64,000 nt of DNA from Tomocerus qinae (Eukaryota; Arthropoda; Collembola; Entomobryomorpha; Tomoceridae), in assembly GCA_020055645.1 (NCBI GenBank), contig CM034546.1, forward strand, positions 32,798,001 through 32,862,000, in the 5' to 3' direction. This document shows positions 23,996-33,700 of the stretch, piece after piece (within the stretch, counting starts at the first letter, position 1; each line of letters opens with the position of its first letter). The notes under the pieces are model-generated. The model was not told the DNA's origin, searched no databases, and saw nothing but the letters and a program-made list of their open reading frames with translations. The position numbers and the translations under genes were made by a program.

Positions 23996-24596
23996 GGCTA
24001 GCCTTTGGTTACTGGGTATGGGATGGGATGACAAACTACCCGGAGATATCCTTAATCAATGGATTAACTATCGCAACGAATTACCTAAGTTGAGTAAAAT
24101 CAAAATTCCTCGGTGGATGAATTCTTTGGGATCAAGTGGAAAGTACGAATTGCACGGGTTTTCTGATGCCTCTGAATCAGCATATGCCGCTGTAGTTTAT
24201 TTTCGCTCTGTGGACAATTCTGATAAAACCCACATACATCTTATTTGTGCAAAAACAAAAGTTGCTCCAATCAACCAAGTATCTTTACCTCGATTGGAAC
24301 TTTGTAGTGCTCTTTTATTGGCAAGACTTGTGAAAACAGTCAAGATTGCTTTGGGATTAAACTTTTGCAATATATATTGCTGGACGGATTCAACCATCGT
24401 TTTGGCATGGATTTCGTTACATCCAAACAGATGGAGTGAAATTCAAGATGTGGTCCACCCTCAAAATTGGAGTCATGTCATTTCACAAGACAACTCGGCA
24501 GACTGTGCAACTCGTGGTGTGTCACCGGAAGATCTTATTTCGCATCCCCTGTGGTGGAAAGGTCCTACCTGGCTGACAGATGAAAATTCAACTTGA
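23996..24596 (+). pseudogene. BEL/Pao RNase H domain
   Basis: In a new frame, GMGWDDKLP is followed by IPRWM, then HGFSDASESAYAAVVYFR, LPRLELCSALLLARL, CWTDSTIVLAWI and NSADCATRGV. This is the order of the RNase H-like domain of Pao elements, including the acidic residues of the FSDAS, ELE-type and WTDS motifs. In the intact enzyme this domain degrades the RNA strand of the RNA/DNA hybrid. The frame ends with TAA-rich sequence at 24594-24600; the next segment continues the polyprotein in another frame. Confidence 0.85.
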
Positions 24597-24599
24597 AAT

Positions 24600-24828
24600 A
24601 CAAATACAAAAATTGAAATAGCAGAGTCAGATGTTCCTGAGCAAAGAAAAATTGTGTCATGTATTATAAGTAATTTGGATTTTTTGTCAAGCTACTGATC
24701 ATTGACTACATTGGTACGTGTAACTGCTAATTGCAAAAGATTCATAAGCAATTCAAGAATTCATAACAATGAACGCAAATTGGATCTTCTGTCGACTAGT
24801 GAGCTGCAGCAAGCTTTGTTTACTATAA
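24600..24828 (+). pseudogene. BEL/Pao pre-integrase segment
   Basis: The segment includes a stop at about 24697 and then LVRVTANCKRFISNSR and STSELQQALF, which resemble the region between RNase H and integrase in Pao elements. The similarity ends at about 24828, where satellite sequence begins without a spacer. The zinc-binding HHCC region and the first catalytic aspartate of the integrase, expected next, are absent. Confidence 0.7.
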
Positions 24829-25372
24829 TAAAAGTTGTCCTGTTTAGGGCGGGAAAATTTTTCCGATGCATCAACATACATATCACAATTCCATACAAAA
24901 ATCACAAAATTCAAAATATCTTGAGATTTTGGGGTGGGGGTATTTTTCTACCCAACATAATAACAAAGAGGGCATGTTACTTGATGTCGCTATTATAATG
25001 GTTTGTCCTGTTTAGGGCGGGAAAATTTTTTTGATGCATTAACATACATATCACACTTGCATACAAAAATCACAAAATTCAAAATATCTTGAGATTTTGG
25101 GGTGGGGGTACTTTTCTAACCAACATAATAACAAAGAGTGCATGTTACCTTAAGTCACTACCGCAATATATTGCCTTTTTTTGGGCGGGAAAATTTTTCC
25201 GATGCATTAACATACATATCACACTTCCATACAAAAATCACAAAATCCAAAATATCTTGAGATTTTGTGGGGGTATTTTTCTAACCAACACCATAAGAAA
25301 GAGTGCATGTTACTTGATGCCGCTACTATAATAGTTTGTCCTGTTTAGGGCGGGTAATTTTTCCGATGCATC
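24829..25372 (-). repeat. Satellite trimer inside the Pao integrase region
   Basis: About 3.2 copies of the 168-bp satellite, in minus orientation, lie between two pieces of the same Pao open reading frame. They run from GTTTAGGGCGGGAAAATTT near 24842 to CCGATGCATC at 25372. The second monomer includes the variant-C segment (ATATTGCCTTTTTTTGGGCG near 25168). Three predicted ORFs across this stretch are satellite translations. Confidence 0.93.
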
Positions 25373-26144
25373 GAGTGGTGAGTGGCATCTGACATCTGTC
25401 ACGTCGTGGCAAATGTTCTGAGGTCTTTAGTGACAATGGAAGCAACTTTGTGGGAGCCTCAAAGGAACTATCAAGCTTACACAAAATAGCTATGGAATCA
25501 ATTCACAATGAATCAGTCTCTCAACTACTTTCTAATGAAGGAACTAACTGGCACTGAATTCCAGCGGCTTCTGCATACCATGGAGGAATATGGGAAGCTG
25601 TAATAAAATCCTGCAACTATCATCTTAGAAGAATTCTTGGAAATTCTATATTAACATTTGAAGAAATGACGACTACTCTTTGTCAAATTGAAGCGTGTCT
25701 CAATTCAAGACCACTGTGGCCAATGACGAACAATCAGGGTGATTGGGATGCTTTAACTCCAGGACATTTCTTAGTGGGAGAAGCACTTATTGTTATTCCA
25801 GAACCCAACTTGTTGGACATCCAATTCAATCGGTTATCACGTTGGCAATTTGTGCAGCGGCTCAGTCAACATTTCTGGAGTCGCAAACATTCAGAATATC
25901 TAACCAGACTTCAGCAACGACCAAAGTGGGTGAAAAAGACTACAAATATCAAAGTTGGCGATTTAATCATTCTCAAGGACGATCAACTCCCTCCACAGAA
26001 GTGGAATCTATGCCGCATCGTGGAAACACATCCTGGAAAAGATGACATCGTTCGTGTAGTAAGTATCAAGGTTAAGGATGGCATTGTCAAGCGATCAATT
26101 GTTAAAGTGTGTCCATTACCATTTGATTCTAAGGATTGTATTTA
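25373..26144 (+). pseudogene. BEL/Pao integrase, C-terminal two-thirds
   Basis: After the satellite the frame resumes at SRRGKCSEVFSDNGSNF, the middle part of the integrase core with the second catalytic aspartate (DNG). It continues to SAYHGGIWEAVIKS, which holds the catalytic glutamate, then ACLNSRPLWP, LTPGHFLVGEAL, RWQFVQRLSQHFW and the C-terminal VGDLIILKDDQLPPQKW. In-frame stops occur near 25389 and 25556. The final 150 residues are uninterrupted to a stop at 26143. Integrase inserts retroelement cDNA; the first catalytic aspartate is missing here because of the satellite-associated deletion. Confidence 0.87.
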
Positions 26145-26181
26145 AATTGGTTGAAATGTGTTATTTCAAAGTGGGCGGCAA

Positions 26182-26405
26182 TGTTTAATACTAAAATATT
26201 CTTGTTTCTATTAGCAATTAACAATGTAGTAGTATATCTAAAACAACCAATCAATACAATTCACAAAACATTATCGGAGAAAACCACATTCTCCAGTTGA
26301 TCATCATCCATCGTTGCATCGACACCTAATATTTTCCTTCTCTGTTTAACCAATAAATTAATGTATTTTTGTTGTGTTAAACCAGAGTATTCGTTCAGTT
26401 ATTCC
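26182..26405 (+). mobile_element. Probable Pao 3' LTR
   Basis: Just after the integrase stop is a purine-rich tract (AAAGTGGGCGGCA, 26168-26180), a good polypurine tract, followed at 26182 by TGTTTAATAC, the expected LTR start. An AATAAA signal is at 26352-26357. The right edge is unclear: TGGCGCC at 26406-26412, the form of a primer-binding site, directly follows, and satellite begins at once. There is no second LTR in the window for comparison. Confidence 0.55.
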
Positions 26406-26411
26406 TGGCGC

Positions 26412-28936
26412 CATCAAATACATATCACACTTCCATACAAAAATCAAAAAATTCAAAATATCTTGAGATTTTAGGGTACGGGTATTTTTCTAACCAACAT
26501 AATAACAAAGAGTGCATGTTACCTTAAGTCACTACCGCAATATATTGCCTTTTTTTGGGCGGGAAAATTTTTCCGATGCATTAATATACATATCACACTT
26601 CCATACAAAAATCACAAAATTCAAAATATCTTGAGATTTTGGGGTGGGGGTATTTTTCTAACCAACACCATAAGAAACAGTGCATGTTATTTGATGTCGC
26701 TACTATAATAGTTTGTCCTGTTTAGGTTGGGAAAATTTTTCCGATGCATCAACATTATTATCACACTTCCATACAAAAATCACAAAGTTCAAAATATCTT
26801 GAGATTTTGGGGTGGGGGTATTTTTCTATCTAGCACAATACGAGAGAGAGCATGTTACTTGATGTGTTTACGGATATTGTTTACTTTAGTTCACTTGGGA
26901 AAATTTTTCCGATGCATCAACATACATATCTCACTTCTATACAAAAATCACAAAATTCAAAATATCTTGAGATTTTGGGGTGGGCGTATTTTTCTAACCA
27001 ACATAATAACAAAGAGGGCATGTTACTTGATGTCGCTACTATAATGGTTTGTCCCGTTTAGGGCGGCAAAATTTTTCCGATGCATCAACATACATATCTC
27101 ACTTCCATACAAAAGTCACAAAATTCAAAATATCTTGAGATTTTGGGGTGGGGGTATTTTTTTACCCAACATAATAACAAAGAGGGCATGTTACTTGATG
27201 TCGCTATTATAATGGTTTGTCCTGTTTAGGGCGGGAAAAATTTTCCGATGCATTAACATACATATCACTTGCATACAAAAATCACAAAATTCAAAATATC
27301 TTGAGATTTTGGGGTGGGGGTATTTTTCTAACCAACATAATAACAAAAAGTGCATGTTACCTTAAGTCACTACTGCAATATATTGCCTTTTTTTGGGCGG
27401 GAAAATTTTTCCGATGCATTAACATACATATCACACTTCCATACAAAAATCACAAAATTCAAAATATCTTGAGATTTTGGGGTGGGGGTATTTTTCTAAC
27501 CAACACCATAAGAAAGAGTGCATGTTATTTGATGTCGCTACTATAATAGTTTGTCCTGTTTAGGGTGGGAAAATTTTTCCGATGCATCAACATACATATC
27601 ACACTTTCATACAAAAATCACAAAATTCAGAATATCTTGAGATTTTGGGGTGGGAGTATTTTTCTAACCAACACCATAAGAAACAGTGCATGTTATTTGA
27701 TTTCGCTACTATAATAGTTTGTCCTGTTTAGGGCGGGAAAATTTTTCCGATGCATCAACATACATATCACACTTCCATACAAAAATCACAAAATTCAAAA
27801 TATCTTGAGATTTTGGGGTGGGGTATTTTTCTATGTAGCACCATACGAAAGAGAGGATGTTACTTGATGTGTTTACGGATATGGTTTACGCTAGTTCACT
27901 TGGGAAAATTTTTCCGATGCATCAACATACATATCACACTTTTATACAAAAATCACAAAATTCAAAATATCTTGAGATTTTGGGGTGGGGGTATTTTTCA
28001 ATCTAGCACCATACAAAAGAGAGCATGTTACTTGATGTCGCTATGGTCATAATTTACTTAAGTTCACTTGGGAAAATTTTTCCGATGCATCAACATACAT
28101 ATCTCACTTCCATACAAAAATCACAAAATTCAAAATATCTTGAGATTTTGGGGAGGGGGTATTTTTCTAACCAACATAATAACAAAGAGGGCATGTTACT
28201 TGATGCCGCTACTATAATAGTTTGTCCTGTTTAGGGCGGGAAAATTTTTCCGATGCATCAACATACATATCACACTTCCATACAAAAATCACAAAATTCA
28301 AAATATCTTGAGATTTTGGGGTGGGGGTATTTTTCTAACCAACACCATAAGAAACAGTGCATGTTATTTGATGTCGCTACTATAATTGTTTGTCCTGTTT
28401 AGGGCGGGAAAATTTTTCCGATGCATCAACATACATATCACACTTCCAGACAAAAATCACAAAATTCAAAATATCTTGAGATTTTGGGGTGGGGTATTTT
28501 TCTATGTAGCACCATACGAAAGAGAGCATGTTACTTGATGTCGCTATGGTCATAATTTACTTAAGTTCACTTGGGAAAATTTTTCCGATGCATCAACATA
28601 CATATCACACTTCCATACAAAAATCAAAAAATTCAAAATATCTTGAGATTTTGGGCTGGGTGTATTTTTCTATCTAGCACCATACGAAAGAGAGCATGTT
28701 ACTTGATGTCGCTACGGTCATAATTTACTTTAGTTCACTTGGGAAAATTTTTCCGACGCATCAACATACATGTCACACTTCCATACAAAAATCATAAAAT
28801 TCAAAATATCTCTAGATTTTGGGGTGGGGGTATTTTTCTAACTAACGTGATTTGAAAGAGTGCACGTACGTTACTTAATGTCATTGCGGTCATAGTTTAC
28901 TCTGGTTCAAGCGGGAAAATTATTCCGCCTGAACCA
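26412..28936 (-). repeat. Satellite array in inverted orientation, about 15 monomers
   Basis: These are the same 168-bp units as at 1-17272, read on the opposite strand (landmarks CCGATGCATCAACATACATAT and GATTTTGGGGTGGGGGTATTTT). Monomer types are mixed: variant C at about 26515-26560 and 27358-27400, and variant B or its relatives at about 26870, 27880, 28045, 28540, 28715 and 28890. Divergence grows towards the right end (for example CATTGCGGTCATAGTTTACT and AACGTGATTTGAAAG near 28850-28900). Several ORFs of 69-109 codons here are satellite translations. Confidence 0.95.
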
Positions 28937-28979
28937 TAACCTTCAAAATATTATTAACTGCATGGTTGTTAATAATATT
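28903..28979. repeat. Two inverted repeats at the array edge
   Basis: TGGTTCAAGCGGGA (28903-28916) pairs at 12 of 14 positions with TTCCGCCTGAACCA (28923-28936), across the last satellite bases. Eleven bases further on, AATATTATTAAC (28947-28958) pairs perfectly with GTTAATAATATT (28968-28979). Both could extrude hairpins exactly where the satellite ends. Confidence 0.7.
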
Positions 28980-29290
28980 TTGTTTTTGTTGTTAATTCGT
29001 TAGACTTTGCTTGGTTGTTGTTGTCCTTTAGCCGCCGTGTTTTATTGTTGCATATTTTATATTTTGAAAATGTTCTCTCGTGCGGGCAAAATTTTTGTAC
29101 AAAAATTTTTTTGTCATACAAATTTTTGTACAAAAATTTTACTCTAACTTCACACACATGTTAGTTGGCTTCATGGTCTTGTGAATAAAGATTGTGGACA
29201 GAAATCACTCCCATTATTTCCCGCATAAATCATTGCCATTCGCGTTCACACGCATACCTTAGACCCAACCAACATCCCCGAATGACACGT
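28980..29290 (+). mobile_element. Probable LTR fragment of a Gypsy-type element
   Basis: This stretch precedes a gag-like coding start. It includes an AATAAA signal at 29184-29189 and, further left, two nearly identical palindromes centred on TTTTTGTACAAAAA (29088-29109 and 29120-29139). A short untranslated leader follows (about 29225-29322). LTR borders cannot be fixed because only one copy is present. Confidence 0.4.
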
Positions 29291-29322
29291 GGTGGCTTGT
29301 GTAAACTGGTTACATAACCCAT

Positions 29323-29566
29323 TTGGTCCAAATCGTACATTTGGAAGTGTTTATTGAAAATTTAGTTGAGAATGAGTGCCACGTGGAATCTACTACCACT
29401 ACTACTACGCAGACTGTTGTGCACCCACCCGAATCCTTTGTCTTTCCCACTCCGGGAGAATGGCCAAAGTGGATTTGCCGGTTTCGTCGTTTTATGTGTG
29501 CTTCAGGGCTTTCGGGAAAAACGGAGGAAGAGCAGGTTGATGCTCTAACCCGCTTTCGAGGGACCT
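29323..29566 (+). pseudogene. Gypsy-type gag, N-terminal fragment
   Basis: The frame contains PPESFVFPTPGEWPKWICRF, then FMCASGLSGKTEEEQVDALTRF, the opening pattern of many metazoan Gypsy-like gag proteins (a 'PEEWPKW' box followed by an 'EEEQV' helix). Gag forms the particle that packages the element's RNA. The authentic start is not certain: the ATG of the overlapping frame at 29372 fits the position better than the one at 29323, so a small frameshift is likely. The similarity ends abruptly at about 29566 with CCTAACCTAACC, and no pol follows. It is a short truncated relic; sequence from here on is unrelated. Confidence 0.6.
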
Positions 29567-29603
29567 AACCTAACCAAATTAAAACAATAACATTGATAGG
29601 TAT
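29563..29603 (+). repeat. Short dispersed repeat with CCTAA units, copy 1
   Basis: ACCTAACCTAACC followed by AAATTAAAACAATAACATTGATAGGT also occurs, slightly changed, at 36311-36351. CCTAA is the complement of the arthropod telomere unit TTAGG, but only two units are present, so this is a dispersed motif and not a telomere tract. Confidence 0.55.
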
Positions 29604-30513
29604 TTGTGCAACCACTGCCTTACTCCAACCAACATTATTGGGTAACAAAATAACCGTAGTGAAGTAACAATCGTTGTTTTGGAATTGTCTTTGTTAATAT
29701 GATGGGTAGCCTACTGATTTTCTCGTGAGTTCTAAGTTCCCACTATAGCTGGGTTCACTAGTACTATATCATATAGGAAAACTACAGTTGACAATAACAA
29801 CATCTGTGTATTCTTGCAACTGTTATTATTTGCGTAATGCGCATATAAAAACAAAAATTAAAGCAAAAAATTTTTTATTGTTAACATATTTAACACAGTA
29901 CAGCAATGAATTGAAAACTTAAAAGTTAATTGATATGGAGCATATGTTATATATAGAGAAATATAATCTTAACAACGATCTCAATACGATATAATATTTA
30001 TTGCACGTAAAAGTTTATAGAGAAGCCACAATTTGTTTCCACCTGATTAGCATGTTTTGCTTATAGATGGAGCATTAGAGCACATTATTGTAAGTTTTGT
30101 AAAAAAAAACATAAACCCAGTGTTTTTTAAGTGAAGCGGGGTGGGTGTTTTTTGCTAAAACCACCAAAAAACCCCAACCCATAAAAAACCCGACCGACAA
30201 CCCTGCTTAACATTTATGACGTCATTGCCCCCTCCGAAATCGACTTCTAAATACGGTACTACTGTATTACCGTATTCGTAAATTAGGTTATTATTCTTTG
30301 AGTCGGATGATGAAAAAGGTGCCTTCCCAAAGCAAAAAATACCCTGCAGTCCAATTAGTTGACCAATCTAACAAACATCGTATTGTTCTTGGAAAGGAAC
30401 TCATTACCTTTTTAATTTTTGGACTCTATACTTTATAAATGGAGCCGGAGTTAGAACAATTCTAATTCCATGCAGTCAATAATAAATTCAATAATAATAT
30501 ACTGTTTGCTTAC
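29604..30513. other. No gene found; region where the phenoloxidase 3' exons are expected
   Basis: The minus-strand phenoloxidase gene should continue here with the rest of its C-terminal domain, but no matching exon was found on inspection. A C/A-rich and G/T-rich stretch at 30128-30200 (GGGTGGGTGTTTTTT near ACCACCAAAAAACCCC) can pair with itself. Confidence 0.5.
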
Positions 30514-30747
30514 GATAGTAATGTTATACTCAAATTCATCGTGGTTAAGATGAGTCACACATAGATCCACTGGCCCAATTATGTTGGTGTCGTTCGCTCT
30601 AAAGTCAAGTCCTAGTGTTAAATCAAAACGCCGTTCCGTCGTCCAAAATGTATACAGAGTATTCAGAGGAGAAACTGATTTCCTCCCGACCGAAAAAACT
30701 TGAAGATTATCTATGGTAATCCCACTCCAAGTCATAGGCCACGCTCC
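30514..30747 (-). CDS. Phenoloxidase exon G (start of C-terminal domain)
   Basis: After a TATAATAG acceptor the exon encodes MTWSGITIDNLQV, NTLYTFW, FDLTLGLDF and VTHLNHDEFEYNITI, matching the beta-rich hemocyanin C-domain (PGV-I, L-TFW, DL-x-x-GLDF, HL-H-x-F-Y-I). It ends at a donor ATC/GTAAGC. The remaining C-terminal exons are not recognised downstream. Confidence 0.82.
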
Positions 30748-33700
30748 CTATTATACAAAATTGATCACTATATCTAAAATGAAGTTATATAGAGTAGAAA
30801 TTATGTCAACAATATCAATCATCATTTACTATACCCCTCGGGGTTGGTATGGAAGAAAGGTATCCTTATGTTTAGTAAATATGTTGTCAACTGTTGTGTG
30901 CCATCGATAGAAAGCAACATCTCGCATGGCAGTTGTGGTGTCAGCCATCACCCCAAATGATTGGTTTCGCTGTGGAGACATAATATTCTGTTCTTTAAAA
31001 ATTGAGAAGTATATATGTATTTGTAGCAGGGCCGCACCAGGGCATGTGTACCACCCTCCCCCAAAAAAATTGTTTATTTTTTTAAAAAACTCAAAAAATT
31101 GCTAAAATTTTGGCGCGTAAATTCTGGTAATGTGTCTGAGTGCTCCTCTACGAAAAACCCACCTGCCCAAGGCTGCGGCCCTGATTTTTAGGCGTAATCA
31201 TTACCACTGGATTCGGGTCCTGAATAATCTGTGCAATGATACCATGACCTTGGTTGTGAAAATTGCCATAGAAATCATAATTCACAGAATGCCATTGTAA
31301 AGCCTCAGTGGATTTTGCAAGAAAGTCAATTCCTTTATCATTTAGTATATCCAGGTCACTTCCGTTTGCCTGAGACAAGTTACAATACAAATACAAGATT
31401 AATCAAAATTATTGGCATAGAGGGTGGGTCGGCCCGAATAATGTTCTATGGAACCTTCCTTCTCAATAACTCAATAAAATCGCGATTTTATTCCCAACAC
31501 TCTTAACACAGTAAGGGACCTGGAATAGGGGACCGTAGTTACATAGTGCAACGGTAACACAGTGTGAAAAAAAGAAATGTGTACTTCGGTAGTTCATAAT
31601 ATTAGAAGGAAACAACTTACGAAATAAAAATCATTTTTGCCCGTTAAGGGAAGTGGGCCACAAAGAGCTAATTCGGAATAATTTCTAGAAAGAAAACCAG
31701 TGGACCGATTTAAGTAAAGCAGTTTTTGAAAATTATGTCCCTTCATACTCTAGAGAAAGTTTTAACAAAAAATTGAAATTCAAAAAATTCGAATTTTAAA
31801 AAATAAAAAAAATTCGAAAAATTAGTTTTCCTGTTTTTTGGTGTAGTATCCTAAAAATCTCACCACATTTGCTAAAAACGTTAATGAGAAATGTGAAAGT
31901 TTGGGCATGGTCATCATAACCATGCACTCATACGTATAATACCATTAACAAAATTAAATTAACTCAATTTTTCTTTCAAGCAACAGCACCTTGGTTACAT
32001 AACATCATTAAAAATAATAGCTTAATCGACTTTTCTCCCTTTTCGACGAAATTGTATATTTGGGTTTCGATGATCTTATAATACTTGCCCATTTCATTCG
32101 CATGACCGTAGCAGCTTCTGACAATCTTTGTCCTGTCCTTTCATGCTCCGTTATGGTTTCATTGTTCATCTAAAAATAACTTCCAGCAATTATCACATAG
32201 TGTATAGACTATAATTTATACGGACTGTAAGTAAGCTTAGGGTTTAAAGCGGATCATGCAGGCTTCATGCTTCCTACACAATGCATTTAATTAGCATGCT
32301 TTGATTACTGTGGTGAATTCCTCTTTGTTTTAGATAAACTACTTTTATTGCTCAAAATTTTGTTACTTGGAAACTAGAATTTGGAGGGCGGTTGATCCAT
32401 TGTTTTCCAGAATTAGTGTCTTCTAAGAAAGAGTAATACGGCTCCTCGATAATCCCATTTACTTTTATATCTAGAGGTACAACCGGAGGCAACCCATTAG
32501 AAAGCCTTTCAGCGTGATATCTGGAAGGTATATAATAGTTTTAGATGTATAAGTTTATTTTTATTCTAAGATTTAACTTGTACGCATGATAATAAAAGCA
32601 CATTGAAAATAACTAAAAATTTCGAGTGTGCCGTAAATTGAATATCTACGGTATTAGGCGGCATGGCGTAAATTGTTTTTGATTTCCAAGTTTTTTATGC
32701 ATAAATTGAAGAGAAAAATGAAAATGATAAATAGGACGTTAAAATTGCTTTTGTACACCGATATTTTGTATTCCCATCATTATATGTCACATCCCTAGCA
32801 GTGTTAGTTGAAATAACGTCGTGTGCTCGTAATTTAGTTGTAGAATCATTTTGATCAAAAAATGCCCGTCAAGAGACCAATATATATTTGTGAGACTTTG
32901 ATGTCGAATTTTGACATAACGATAACCGGTCTACAACGTAATATTAATAACGGAAATTTTTGTTCAAATCTTAATGTTAGGAGGACGTCTCAATAGTAGT
33001 GACGTTATCTGACCGTCACAATTCGACATCCAGGCGACCCTAACTTCAACCTTAATTTGACCATAATAAGGATTTGTAGGTGATTTAGAACCCTCAAAGC
33101 TAACTGTGGCTGATTAGCCGAGTTGAATTGATAGGACGTGGACTGGTCAAGGCTTCCATAAAAACCCTGGTCAATGGTTAACTTTTTGATCGTTTCTCGA
33201 ATTTTTTAACTAGCCAACAGATAGCTACGTTAATTATATAATATTAGGTGCCATTAGTTTTGTTGTACGAAAGCTAGATTTGCAGTTATTTACGTTTTCT
33301 TTTAGTCGTAGGGTGGTTAAATTAATTTTGACGATGTCTCCACAATCGCAAATGGGACATTTTTACGTGGCAGTTCCGTTACTAAAAACGTTGTAGCAAC
33401 CTTCCGCACGTCAAAATTCGGACGTTAGTACAACTGTAATACAACCAAAACTTCTGCTAGGGGTATGGGGTTGAAAAGCCTTGAAAATTAAAAACTCTTA
33501 AAATTTTATAAATTACAGGAGTAGTCATTTATTTTTAAATGGTCGAAGTTACATTTTTGTTCAGTTGAATATTACTATTTAACTGTCGTGTCTAAGCTAT
33601 TTTACGGCATGCGACATCTGAAAATAGCTTAGGACATACCGACTATATACTCTGGAAAAACTAAATTATAACAATTTTTGCACTATAAAAAACAGTTTGT

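Larger units (their letters stand above)
22340..26405 (+). mobile_element. BEL/Pao LTR retrotransposon, decayed and 5'-truncated
   Basis: Protease, reverse transcriptase, RNase H, integrase and an LTR-like end follow each other in the order typical of BEL/Pao pol. No gag or 5' LTR was found before the protease; the sequence changes abruptly to the LINE fragment at about 22340. There are at least three breaks: a stop at 23719-23721, a deletion/frameshift near 23995 and a stop near 24697. A satellite trimer replaces the first part of the integrase. The element cannot be autonomous as it stands. Individual domains are listed separately. Confidence 0.85.

Noticed and set aside
24702-28234. ORFs across 24702-25331 and 26727-28234 that look like a gene family
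   Set aside because: Again satellite translation, in the inverted arrays; the first also joins a Pao fragment to satellite.
29563-29576. Interstitial telomere tract
   Set aside because: Only two CCTAA units, part of a longer dispersed motif also at 36311.
30713-30910. Plus-strand ORFs opposite the phenoloxidase exons (also 31315-31506 and 34124-34351)
   Set aside because: Shadows of the minus-strand exons.
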